From Chitinophagaceae bacterium (GTDB lineage Bacteria; Bacteroidota; Bacteroidia; Chitinophagales; Chitinophagaceae), in NCBI GenBank assembly GCA_947452875.1, contig CANGEZ010000005.1:1-24856 (forward strand): DNA of 24,856 nt, in the 5' to 3' direction. Positions 8,029-16,351 of the stretch are shown here, piece after piece. Under the pieces are notes generated by a model. The model saw only the letters and a program-made list of their open reading frames with translations. It did not search any database and was not told where the DNA came from. How positions within the stretch are numbered: the stretch's first letter is position 1; the number at the start of each line of letters is the position of its first letter. The translations under genes were made by a program, and so were the position numbers.

Positions 8029-9024
8029 TCATTCTCCAATTACCAAAATTTGAAAAGTACCATCTTTCATTTTTGGTCTGCCTTTTTCGTTAACCTCTTT
8101 AGGGTCAAACTCAGCAGTTGGAAGATAAAGACGATGTTTACTTTTATCTAAAGCAATAGTTCTGGCGCCTTTTTTTGTAGGAATTAGAGGAAGTAATTGA
8201 TAAACATTTTCATTTTCTTGTTTAATAACAGAAATATTTCCTTCTCCGTTAGAAGTATAAATTGTCTGATCTGTTTCATCAAAAACAACGCCATCACAAC
8301 CATTACCAATTTTGATTTTATCGATTATCTTACCATCATCTGCATTCAAGATTATTAATAGTCCCTGACATCCAGAAAACAATCTTCTGTTTTTTTTGTC
8401 ATAAACCAATCCAGTTGGGCCAGTTCCGGGAAATAATGAATATCTGTTGATCACTTTAAATGTTTTTGTATCTACAACTACAATTTCATTTTTATCTTCC
8501 AGATTTACGAAGAGTTTGCCAGACTCATTGCTAGCCGTGGCTTCAGGTGCACCTCCTACATCGATTGTATTTACAACTTTGTCATTAACCGGATCAATAA
8601 TGCTTAAGCTATTATCGTGTCCATTAGAAATGATGATTTTTTTGGAAAAAGGTTCAAACATAATAGCATCAGGATCTTTCCCAGTTTGAATTTGACCTAA
8701 AATTTTATTCGTATAAATATCAAAAACAGTTGAGGTATTTGATTTGCCATTACTGGTATACCCTTTACCATTTTGTTTGTCAAAAGCAATTCCATGAACA
8801 CCTGATGTGTTTTCTAAAACGCCTATAGAATCACCGGTGGTTCTATCAATAACATTAACTTGTTTGGAATGACTTACATAAAGCCAATTATTGACAGGAC
8901 TTAATTCCAAATAATCCCAACCTCCCGAACTTTTTATAAAAAAGGTGTTAATGATTTTAGATTGTGCATGAGCGTTAGATGCGAAAAAGCATAAAAGAAC
9001 AATAAAGTGAATTTTTGTTTTCAT
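8029..9024 (-). CDS. Secreted YVTN/YncE-type beta-propeller protein
   Basis: A 331-aa exported protein starting MKTKIHFIVLLCFFASNAHA, a clear signal peptide with a probable cut after AHA. The rest consists of repeats of about 40 residues in the YVTN/YncE pattern: NWLYVSHSKQVNVIDRTTG, KGYTSNGKSNTSTVFDIYTN, KIIISNGHDNSLSIIDPVN, KLFVNLEDKNEIVVVDTKT and TIYTSNGEGNISVIKQEN, consistent with a seven-bladed propeller. No catalytic motif is visible; family members bind ligands or act as surface or periplasmic scaffolds. It follows the half-size MFS gene on the same strand by 55 bp and may be co-transcribed with it. The function is unknown beyond fold and location. Confidence 0.85.
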   Translation of the reverse strand: MKTKIHFIVLLCFFASNAHAQSKIINTFFIKSSGGWDYLELSPVNNWLYVSHSKQVNVIDRTTGDSIGVLENTSGVHGIAFDKQNGKGYTSNGKSNTSTVFDIYTNKILGQIQTGKDPDAIMFEPFSKKIIISNGHDNSLSIIDPVNDKVVNTIDVGGAPEATASNESGKLFVNLEDKNEIVVVDTKTFKVINRYSLFPGTGPTGLVYDKKNRRLFSGCQGLLIILNADDGKIIDKIKIGNGCDGVVFDETDQTIYTSNGEGNISVIKQENENVYQLLPLIPTKKGARTIALDKSKHRLYLPTAEFDPKEVNEKGRPKMKDGTFQILVIGE

Positions 9025-9079
9025 TTAGTTTATTTTAATCATGATTGAATTTTATTTTTTAAACCAGTAAATATTTATT

Positions 9080-9643
9080 TCAATTCTTTTTTTTCAAAAA
9101 TAGAAGTTGAGATGTAACAACTGCTGCAATTATTTGAATAATACCCATTGTAACAAACAGTGCTTTGAATGAAATAAAATGAGTAATTAATCCACCAATA
9201 CCAAATGCAATACCAGTAACAATTTGTGATTGTCCTGTAGAAAGTCCCCAGGCATAAGAATCCATTTCTTCCGATTGATTCTTTGCATAAAGTGAATCCC
9301 ATGCCGGAGTGCCAATGGCTTCTGCTATTCCCAAGCCAGCTTGCACAATGAATAATTGCATTGGATTTGAAACGAAAATATAACCAAAAGTCAATAAAGC
9401 ATTTAGCATATACCCACCAACCATTACTTTTTCTTTATATGGTTTGTTATTCAATAACCTTCCAACAATAATATAAAATATGCCTGTAATCACGAGATAG
9501 GTAGCCCATGCCCAGGTAATATCAAGTATATCGCCTCCAACTTTTTCGGCGTAAACAGCAAATAATGGGCCCAGCATACCTTCCCCGAAATACCAGATAT
9601 TAGCTCCCAATAATAGAATCTTAGCAATTTTAGTGAGTTTCAA
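9080..9643 (-). CDS. Half-size MFS-like membrane protein (six helices)
   Basis: A 187-aa protein with about six hydrophobic helices, so half of a normal 12-helix major facilitator of about 400 aa. Helix 1 contains GANIWYFGEGMLGPLFAVYA, and helix 2 ends in GRLLNNKPYKEKV (about residues 61-73), which matches MFS motif A between helices 2 and 3. Helix 4 has the glycine-rich GLGIAEAIGTPAWDSLYAK. The protein ends in a basic KKKN tail and a genuine stop, and no second half follows in any frame, so it is not a simple frameshift. Translation appears to start at TTG 9643; no in-frame ATG lies nearby. It may work as a homodimer (inference). It is divergent from mgtA and upstream of the beta-propeller gene. 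Confidence 0.75.
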   Translation of the reverse strand: MKLTKIAKILLLGANIWYFGEGMLGPLFAVYAEKVGGDILDITWAWATYLVITGIFYIIVGRLLNNKPYKEKVMVGGYMLNALLTFGYIFVSNPMQLFIVQAGLGIAEAIGTPAWDSLYAKNQSEEMDSYAWGLSTGQSQIVTGIAFGIGGLITHFISFKALFVTMGIIQIIAAVVTSQLLFLKKKN

Positions 9644-9689
9644 TATTGATTTAATATGAAGATTAATTTAATTAAATACTAGCGAGAAA

Positions 9690-9721
9690 CAAACTTACAT
9701 TTTTTTTAAAATAACAGACAA
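9690..9721 (-). promoter_or_regulatory. Candidate promoter of the half-size MFS gene
   Basis: On the minus strand, TTG (9721-9719), a 21-base spacer, then TAAGTTTG (9697-9690), an exact TAnnTTTG match. The predicted leader to the TTG start at 9643 is about 40 bases. Confidence 0.4.
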
Positions 9722-9816
9722 CAAGTTTTATAATCATTTTTTATGTGCCCTTAAATAACTACCTTTTTCAACAGCTACTATTTTGAGAGATGTTAGTAAT
9801 TTAAATTTTAATTCAA

Positions 9817-12477
9817 ATGAAAAAAACTGAGCATAATAAAAAATATGACATATCGATACTTAATGCTTTTGCAGTAAAGAATGTACAACAGTTACTAATA
9901 GATTTAAAAAGTTATGAAAAAGGGTTATCAGAAGAAGATGTAATTGAAAGAAGAAGAGAATTCGGATTCAATGAAATTATTTATGAAAAAGCACCAGCCT
10001 GGTATATCCAACTGATGCTTTCATTTATTTCTCCTTTTAATGCAGTGCTATTTTTCATAGTAGTGATTTCGTTATTTATGGATGAATTTATTTCTAAATC
10101 CGGGGATAAAGATTTCAAAACTGTGGGAGTTGTATTGGCAATGATTGTATTCAGTTCGATGCTAAAATTTTGGCAGGAATTCAGAGGTAATAAAGCTGCT
10201 CAAAAATTAAAAAGCATGGTTACTACCAATGCAAATGTTTTGAGACAAAATCGACAACTAAAAAATATTGATGTCAAAGAATTAGTACCCGGTGATATCG
10301 TGTTCATTTCAGCGGGAGATATGATTCCGGCAGATTGCAGAATTTTAGAATCAAAAGATTTATTTATTAGCCAGTCATTACTCAGTGGAGAATCACTACC
10401 GGTAGAAAAAACCGAAAAGATTTTATCATCAATTGAAAGCAAAACGATCATTGAGTTAAATAACATTTGCTTTTTAGGAACCAATGTGATCAGCGGTTCG
10501 GCAAAGATTATCGTTATCAATACTGGAGTTAATACTTATTTCGGATCAATAAGTCAATCCATTGTAAAGAAAAATCCTGAAAACAATTTTGATATTGGTA
10601 TAAGATCTATCAGCTGGATGCTTATTAAAATTATGATGATAATGGTTCCCTTAGTTTTTTTAATCAATGGATTAACCAAGGGAAACTGGGTTGAAGCTTT
10701 TTTATTTGCTATTGCCATTGCGGTTGGTTTGACACCTGAAATGCTTCCTATGATTGTAGCGGCTAACCTTTCTCGTGGGGCATTGAAGATGAGCAAACAA
10801 AAAGTTATCGTAAAAAGATTGAATTCCATTGAAAACATTGGAGCAATGGATGTGTTGTGTACTGATAAAACAGGCACCTTAACAATTGATAAAATTGTTT
10901 TGGAAAGACATCTTAATATTAATGGAGATGAGGATTTAGAAGTATTGAAATGGGCTTATTTAAATAGCTATCATCAAACCGGATTAAGAAGTATTATGGA
11001 CACTGCCATATTAGAACACCTCGAAGTTCATGATCATATAAAAGTTGATGAACATTATAAAAAAATAGATGAAATCCCATTTGATTTTCAAAGAAGAAGA
11101 ATGTCGGTTATTCTTGAACAAAAAAACAATAAACACTTATTAATCTGCAAAGGAGCTGTTGAAGAAATGATGAATTTGAGCTCATTTGCATTTGACCCGG
11201 GAGAAGACCATGAACTACATATTGAATCAGATAAGATTGTAACATTAAATGAAGAAACAAAACAAAATATACTTAACACGACAAGAAAATTAAATGAAGA
11301 TGGTTTAAGAGTATTGATGGTGGCTATAAGAGAATTTGATCCAAGACCCAATAATTATAAAATAGAAGACGAATCCAATATGATTGTAACAGGATTCATC
11401 GGATTTTTAGACCCCGCAAAACCTTCTGCAAAGCCTGCAATAGAATCTTTAAATAAACTGGGAGTATCCATTAAAATCATTACGGGTGATAATGAAGTGG
11501 TAACAAAAAAGATCTGTAAAGACATCGGCATTCCTGTGGGTAAAATTATTTTAGGTAATGAATTAGAAAAAATCAATGATAAAGAGCTTGCAGACAGTAT
11601 TGATGCAATTACCATTTTTGCAAAATTAAATCCTTCACAAAAATCAAGAATAGTAAAATCATTGCAACAAAAAGGCCACGTCGTTGGTTTTATGGGAGAT
11701 GGCATCAATGATGCTGTGGCACTCAAAGATGCTGATATTGGAGTGTCTGTTGATACAGCAGTTGATATTGCCAAAGAGAGTGCAGATATTATTCTCTTAG
11801 AAAAAGATTTAATGGTTTTAAAAGCCGGTGTTATTTATGGACGAAGAACGTTTGGCAATATTATCAAGTATATAAAAATGACCGTGAGCAGTAATTTTGG
11901 AAATATGTTCAGTATGATAGGCGCAAGTGCATTGTTTCCATTTTTGCCTATGTTACCTATTCAGATTCTTGTTCAGAATTTATTGTATGATGTTTCTCAA
12001 ACTTCCATTCCTTGGGATAGAATGGATGAGGAGTATATTGCTAGTCCGCCAAAATGGAATGTAAAAAGTATTATCAGATTTATGATTTATATCGGCACAA
12101 TAAGTTCATTGTTTGATTATATAACATTTGCATTGATGTATTTCGTTTTTAAAGCCAATGACATTGAACACCAGCATCTTTTTCAATCGGGCTGGTTTAT
12201 TGAAGGTCTGCTTTCTCAAACTTTAATTGTACATATGATACGTACTAAAAAAATTCCTTTTATTGAAAGCAGTGCCACAACTCCTGTAATTGTTTTAACA
12301 GTGCTTGTAATCGCCTTGGGAATCTATATACCATTCTCTCCTTTTGCAGATTCATTTAAATTCGAACATCTTCCTTTACGTTACTTTTTATGGTTGTTTA
12401 TCATACTCTCTTGCTATTGTGTATTAACGCAATTTGTAAAATTTATGTTCATAAAAAAATTCAAACAGTGGTTGTAA
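9817..12477 (+). CDS. mgtA: Magnesium-translocating P-type ATPase (MgtA/MgtB type)
   Basis: P3B-type ATPase of 886 aa, close to the usual length of about 900, that imports Mg2+ across the cytoplasmic membrane. All core motifs are present: the actuator loop LLSGES (about 188-193), the phosphorylation site DKTGTLT with Asp350, and the hinge GDGINDAVALKDADIGVSVD in the P domain. MgtA-specific features are GLTPEMLPMIVAANLSRGA (about 304-322) before the P domain and LLYDVSQTSIPWDRMDEEY near the C-terminal helices, where other P-type ATPases differ. The N-terminal cation ATPase domain starts NAFAVKNVQQLL. The gene stands alone, divergent from the half-size MFS gene by 173 bp. No Mg2+-sensing leader could be recognised in that short gap. 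Confidence 0.95.
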   Translation: MKKTEHNKKYDISILNAFAVKNVQQLLIDLKSYEKGLSEEDVIERRREFGFNEIIYEKAPAWYIQLMLSFISPFNAVLFFIVVISLFMDEFISKSGDKDFKTVGVVLAMIVFSSMLKFWQEFRGNKAAQKLKSMVTTNANVLRQNRQLKNIDVKELVPGDIVFISAGDMIPADCRILESKDLFISQSLLSGESLPVEKTEKILSSIESKTIIELNNICFLGTNVISGSAKIIVINTGVNTYFGSISQSIVKKNPENNFDIGIRSISWMLIKIMMIMVPLVFLINGLTKGNWVEAFLFAIAIAVGLTPEMLPMIVAANLSRGALKMSKQKVIVKRLNSIENIGAMDVLCTDKTGTLTIDKIVLERHLNINGDEDLEVLKWAYLNSYHQTGLRSIMDTAILEHLEVHDHIKVDEHYKKIDEIPFDFQRRRMSVILEQKNNKHLLICKGAVEEMMNLSSFAFDPGEDHELHIESDKIVTLNEETKQNILNTTRKLNEDGLRVLMVAIREFDPRPNNYKIEDESNMIVTGFIGFLDPAKPSAKPAIESLNKLGVSIKIITGDNEVVTKKICKDIGIPVGKIILGNELEKINDKELADSIDAITIFAKLNPSQKSRIVKSLQQKGHVVGFMGDGINDAVALKDADIGVSVDTAVDIAKESADIILLEKDLMVLKAGVIYGRRTFGNIIKYIKMTVSSNFGNMFSMIGASALFPFLPMLPIQILVQNLLYDVSQTSIPWDRMDEEYIASPPKWNVKSIIRFMIYIGTISSLFDYITFALMYFVFKANDIEHQHLFQSGWFIEGLLSQTLIVHMIRTKKIPFIESSATTPVIVLTVLVIALGIYIPFSPFADSFKFEHLPLRYFLWLFIILSCYCVLTQFVKFMFIKKFKQWL

Positions 12478-12825
12478 TTTTAGCAAAAATAGTTAATGCG
12501 TCGTTATATATAATATCAAATAATGTGGTGGTAAGGGTAAAAAAGCAACCTTCGGAAATCTCCAAAAAGTTCAAAATTATTTACAATATAATGTGATCAA
12601 AAAAATCCAAATTCTATGCTATTAAATCAATATATCTGACAATATATTTAAATACTAATTTTTTTTGTAAGCTTTTTTATTATTTTTTTATTTTATGTTT
12701 TTTAAAAATTATTTAAACAATTTTATTAAAAAAATGTTAAATTGAAATATGGAGTCTAGAAACCATTAAAAACGGGGAGTAACCGAAAATCCATAAGAGT
12801 AGGGCAAATTAAAAAATATCATCAG
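12478..12825. other. Leader region of the rhodopsin gene
   Basis: 348 bases between mgtA and the opsin gene. The part from about 12597 to 12750 is almost pure A+T with long T and A runs. The last 70 bases are by contrast G-richer: a CGGGGAGTAACCG segment (12774-12786) could form a very small hairpin and a GTAGGGC segment follows. No exact TAnnTTTG box with a TTG partner is found and no Shine-Dalgarno precedes the ATG. The opsin promoter must lie here, but I cannot place it. Confidence 0.5.
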
Positions 12826-13542
12826 ATGGAACATTTAAAAATCGCAAGCGATAACTACGTGGCATTCACGTTTTTTATCGGCACAATGGCCATGATGGCT
12901 GCATCAGTTTTCTTCTTTTTTGAGTTAGGCAACACCTCTCAAAAATGGAGAACTTCAGTACTTGTATCAGGATTAATCACCTTCATCGCAGCAGTACATT
13001 ACTATTACATGAGGGGTTACAATCTTGAAACAGGAGATTCGCCCACGTTTTTCAGATACGTTGACTGGATGCTTACTGTACCTTTAATGTGTGTGGAGTT
13101 CTATTTAATCACCAAGAAAGCTGGTTCAAAAATCGGATTGCTTTGGAAGTTGATTTTCGCTTCACTTGTAATGTTAGTTACAGGTTATTTCGGAGAAACC
13201 ATCGATCGTGGTAATAGCGTTCTTTGGGGTGTAATTTCCGGTGCTGCGTATTTCTACATTGTTTACTTAGTATGGTTTGGAGAAGTTGCTAAATTATCAC
13301 AAAACGCTGGCGCACAAGTAGCAAAAGCTACAAAGATTTTAGGCTGGTTCGTTTTGGTAGGTTGGGCAATTTATCCTTTAGGATATATTCTTGGAACTCC
13401 AGGAGGATTATTCGGCATGCAATTAGTTAGCGACCAAGCTGCGGCAACTCACGCAATGGACATAGTATATAACATTGCAGATGCAATCAACAAAATCGGC
13501 TTTGGTTTAGTTATCTATTCTTTAAGCAGAAATGAAGATTAA
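12826..13542 (+). CDS. Proteorhodopsin, green-tuned light-driven proton pump
   Basis: Seven-helix retinal protein of 238 aa that pumps protons outward in light. Helix C reads FFRYVDWMLTVPLMCVEFYL, giving Arg77, proton acceptor Asp80, Thr84 and proton donor Glu91; this DTE set is that of H+-pumping proteorhodopsins, not the NDQ set of sodium pumps. The tuning position equivalent to GPR residue 105 is Met88, which predicts green absorption. His58 (helix B, AAVHYYYMRG) matches the His that pairs with the acceptor. Helix G has DAINKIGFG, with Asp219 and the Schiff-base Lys223. Helix E has small residues (Ser138, Gly139) near the position that opens a carotenoid fenestration in xanthorhodopsin-like pumps. 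A strong terminator and the retinal-forming CrtY-Blh gene follow. Confidence 0.97.
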   Translation: MEHLKIASDNYVAFTFFIGTMAMMAASVFFFFELGNTSQKWRTSVLVSGLITFIAAVHYYYMRGYNLETGDSPTFFRYVDWMLTVPLMCVEFYLITKKAGSKIGLLWKLIFASLVMLVTGYFGETIDRGNSVLWGVISGAAYFYIVYLVWFGEVAKLSQNAGAQVAKATKILGWFVLVGWAIYPLGYILGTPGGLFGMQLVSDQAAATHAMDIVYNIADAINKIGFGLVIYSLSRNED

Positions 13543-13559
13543 TTTATCACTTCATAAAT

Positions 13560-13599
13560 AAAAAAAGGGTTCTTCTATAAATTGAAGAACCCTTTTTTT
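13560..13599 (+). terminator. Intrinsic terminator between opsin and crtY-blh
   Basis: A perfect 16-bp inverted repeat: left arm 13560-13575 (seven A, GGG, TTCTTC), an 8-base loop 13576-13583, and right arm 13584-13599 (GAAGAACCC then seven T). It begins 17 bases after the opsin stop codon and ends 20 bases before the crtY-blh start codon. Both sides have an A/T tract, so it can act in either direction. Because no room for a separate promoter exists after it, it probably works as a partial terminator that sets the ratio of opsin to enzyme mRNA. Confidence 0.9.
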
Positions 13600-13619
13600 G
13601 TAATGCTCAAATTGATAAA

Positions 13620-15644
13620 ATGTTAATGCAAAACCAACATACTAAAGTTGATTATCTGTTTGCAGGTGCCGGCGCTTCTGCAACATTGCTCCTTATGTGC
13701 ATGGAAAAGCAAGGTTTATTGAAAGATAAAAAGATTTTGATTTTAGATCCAGACACCAAACAAAACAATGATAAAACTTATTGTTTTTGGTCTGACCAAA
13801 ATGAACAACTCGCCTTAAAATGCCAGCATTTAATAAGCCATCAATGGGATGAAGTATCTGTCAATCAAAACGAGCAAGAGTCTTTACTACCCAAAAAATA
13901 TTATCATATAACCGGCATTGATGTTTACAAAGAATTAAGACGCATCATTGATGAACATCATTTACAACGAATACCAAGTTCCGTTATTGAACTAACTCCA
14001 ATTGAAAATGGAATTAAAGTAATTACAGATACTGACGTTTGGGAATCATCGCTAGTATTCGACAGTCGCCCTCCAAAATATTTGCCTCTTAAAAAAGATG
14101 ATGCCCATTTACTTCAATCTTTCATTGGTTATGTAATTGCTACTGATGAACCGATTTCAAATCGAAATTGTGTGGACCTGATGGACTTTAATGTTGAACA
14201 ATTAGGCGCTACCCAATTTATGTATGTCCTTCCATTAGGTGAAGGCAAAACACTTGTAGAATTAACACGTTTTGGATTGGAACCTATTACCGAAAATGAA
14301 GCAAAACCAATCTTGGATGTATACATAAATCATCGATTTGGAAAATATCAAATTCTCCATACAGAAACAGGATGTATTCCGATGAGCACTGCAGCTATTG
14401 CTGTTGAAAGTTTACCTGGCGTTGTTCCCATAGGAGGAAGATCGGGTGCTGTTAAACCCAGTACAGGATATGCTTTTAAAAATATGTTTCATCATGCGGA
14501 ACGATTAGCTGATAGTTTGAAAAGAAATACCAAACCTGCCGTAATTGTTGAATCATCACGATTTAGATTTTATGACCGCCTGTTACTTTTGATACTTACA
14601 CGACAACCTTCTCAAGGCAAATCAATATTTGAAGCTTTATTCAAAAAAAACGAAACTAAAAATGTATTAGAATTTTTAGACGAAAAGAGTACGCTGTTTC
14701 AAGACATTCGAATCTTTTTGACATTACCTACAATGCCCTTTTTAAAAGCTTTAGGTTGGGTCGTTTCATCAAGAATTCAAAAACTAATAACACCATTTAT
14801 CTTATTACTGTTGTCATTGCTGTTTTTGTTAATTTATAAGTCCTCTCCACAAATATTTAATTGGATTCAAATAGTAATGTTCACCTTAGGAATGTTTATG
14901 GTGGGCATTCCACATGGAGCAGTTGACCATTTGCTCGAAACCGGCAATTTAAAAAGTCGCATCAAACCCAGCTTTGTTATTAATTATCTTGGTTTGGCTT
15001 TTCTAAATTTAATCTTATGGATTTTCTTTCCCATTGGTGCCTTGTTGTTTTTTATAGGTTATTCTGCATGGCATTTTGGACAAACTGATTTACGGGAATG
15101 GAAACCTAAAACTACAAATGCTTTAAAAAATACGGCCTGGGGGATTTTGATTTTAACAATCATTCTATGTGGCCATGTTGCTGAAACCAATAGTATTTTG
15201 GGGAATATGAATGCCTTGAAAATCCCTTTCGATAACATCATGGGAAAACAAATTAGTGTACTACTATCGCTAGTTGGAATAACATGGGCCATCTTTGAAA
15301 AAAGATGGATGATGCTTATTAGTTCTCTGATGCTATTGGTGAGTATTGAATTACCTCTCATTACTTCATTTGGCTTATACTTCATAGGACAACATAGCAT
15401 GAATGGCTGGTCTCATTTAAAACAAGGGATTAAAGTTAACAATACTTCTCTCTATTTGAAAGCATTGCCATTTACGATTGGCGCGCTTGTTTTATTTGCT
15501 GCTTTTATTTTCTTATTGAGAAATGATTATTTATCTGCGTTCAACGAAAATTTAATTACTATTTTCTTTGTATTTATTTCTTGTATTAGCTTTCCTCATG
15601 TGATGGCGATGAATAGATTTTATAACTCGAGACAGAAGCAATAA
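13620..15644 (+). CDS. Fused lycopene beta-cyclase (CrtY) and beta-carotene 15,15'-dioxygenase (Blh)
   Basis: One uninterrupted 674-aa frame that joins two steps of retinal synthesis. Residues about 8-380 are lycopene cyclase: a dinucleotide-binding FAGAGASATLL (15-25), DKTYCFW (51-57), VFDSRPP (146-152), and GGRSGAVKPSTGYAF (272-286), with the CrtY C-terminal RFYDRLLLLIL after that. From about 385 the protein becomes polytopic and matches Brp/Blh dioxygenases: GIPHGAVDH (429-437), SAWHFGQTD (482-490), GLYFIGQHSMNGWSHL (585-600) and SFPHVMAMNRFY (657-668). The likely iron-binding histidines are His432, His485, His592 and one of His599/His660. The enzyme would cyclise lycopene to beta-carotene and split it into two retinals, next door to the opsin that needs it. 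Starts are ATG 13620 or 13626. No crtE, crtB or crtI gene lies in the window. Confidence 0.92.
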   Translation: MLMQNQHTKVDYLFAGAGASATLLLMCMEKQGLLKDKKILILDPDTKQNNDKTYCFWSDQNEQLALKCQHLISHQWDEVSVNQNEQESLLPKKYYHITGIDVYKELRRIIDEHHLQRIPSSVIELTPIENGIKVITDTDVWESSLVFDSRPPKYLPLKKDDAHLLQSFIGYVIATDEPISNRNCVDLMDFNVEQLGATQFMYVLPLGEGKTLVELTRFGLEPITENEAKPILDVYINHRFGKYQILHTETGCIPMSTAAIAVESLPGVVPIGGRSGAVKPSTGYAFKNMFHHAERLADSLKRNTKPAVIVESSRFRFYDRLLLLILTRQPSQGKSIFEALFKKNETKNVLEFLDEKSTLFQDIRIFLTLPTMPFLKALGWVVSSRIQKLITPFILLLLSLLFLLIYKSSPQIFNWIQIVMFTLGMFMVGIPHGAVDHLLETGNLKSRIKPSFVINYLGLAFLNLILWIFFPIGALLFFIGYSAWHFGQTDLREWKPKTTNALKNTAWGILILTIILCGHVAETNSILGNMNALKIPFDNIMGKQISVLLSLVGITWAIFEKRWMMLISSLMLLVSIELPLITSFGLYFIGQHSMNGWSHLKQGIKVNNTSLYLKALPFTIGALVLFAAFIFLLRNDYLSAFNENLITIFFVFISCISFPHVMAMNRFYNSRQKQ

Positions 15645-15659
15645 TTTTATTTTTTATAG

Positions 15660-15674
15660 AAAGCAAAATGCTTT
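15660..15674. terminator. Small hairpin between convergent crtY-blh and alkB-like genes
   Basis: AAAGCA and TGCTTT form a 6-bp stem with a 3-base loop, preceded on the plus strand by a T-rich run. Its location 15 bp after crtY-blh and 32 bp from the end of the convergent alkB-like gene fits a weak bidirectional terminator, but the stem is short. Confidence 0.3.
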
Positions 15675-15705
15675 ATGAACATTCAAATTAGAACAAATAT
15701 TCTTC

Positions 15706-16335
15706 TTAGATAATAACCCTAAAAGTTAGATTTATTCTCAATTTCAATTCCCTTTTTGACTTTGGAATCTGATGTTGCCAAAAATGCTGGGTACTTCCTT
15801 TCATTAATAATAAAGATCCATCAGTTAATTTGATATCAACTTTCTTGATGTCTTTTCGAAACTTATGTCTCATTTGAAATACTCTCGACTCTCCAAAACT
15901 TACAGAGCCAATAACAGGATTTTGTCCTAATTCCTTCTCATCATCAGAATGCCAGCCCATACTATCTTTTCCGTCTCTGTAATAATTCAATAAGACACTT
16001 GTAAATTTAATCTTCGCAACCTCCTCCAATCTATTTTTAATTAAAAGTAATTCTTCATTCCACTCAATTGGTTTCATCAAAATGCCTGAATAAGAATAGT
16101 CTTTACTTGTATCTCCGTAAAATGCAGTCAACCTTGGCTGGTCGATTAACTTTCCAAATATTTAAATTTTATCCTGTCGCCATTGAATTTTTTCAATTAA
16201 ATTTTGATGTAGTTTTTTTGATTCCTGATTTGTAAAAAAGTTTTCGAATAAAGTAATATCTGCATCAGGCAAATCATACAGCATTGTTTTTGCTTCGGAC
16301 GAATCATTAAATTCAGCATTGCTAAATAAATCCAT
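15706..16335 (-). pseudogene. AlkB-like 2OG-Fe(II) dioxygenase with an in-frame stop
   Basis: DNA alkylation repair dioxygenase, interrupted once. An ATG at 16335 opens MDLFSNAEFNDSSEAKTMLY and continues through NFFTNQESKKLHQNLIEKIQ to WRQDKI, where codon 58 is TAA (16164-16162). The same frame then resumes with IFGKLIDQPRLTAFYGD and runs to the normal end. Joined, the product is 209 codons, the usual size for this family. A single change from AAA would give the expected Lys in KIKIFGK. The catalytic core downstream is intact: the metal motif WHSDD (His129, Asp131), the distal His188 in HQIPK, and RINLTFR (Arg200, Arg206) for 2-oxoglutarate. It begins 16 bp after the DUF2805 gene at the tail of the photolyase operon. 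A recent nonsense mutation, a sequencing error, or a restarted C-terminal protein remain possible. Confidence 0.85.
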
Positions 16336-16351
16336 AATTCTGTTTTATTCT

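Noticed and set aside
9080..9643. Half-size MFS gene as a frameshifted full-length transporter.
   Set aside because: No MFS-like second half is found in any frame before the beta-propeller gene, and the protein ends in a normal polar tail and stop.
12390..12596. 68-aa ORF overlapping the end of mgtA.
   Set aside because: Starts inside mgtA, low-complexity hydrophobic product, no homology that I recognise.
12826..13542. Sodium- or chloride-pumping rhodopsin.
   Set aside because: The helix C residues are Asp80, Thr84 and Glu91 (DTE type), not NDQ or NTQ.
13600..13619. A separate promoter for crtY-blh after the terminator.
   Set aside because: Only 20 bases are available and none resembles TTG-N19/20-TAnnTTTG; read-through or an internal promoter is more likely.
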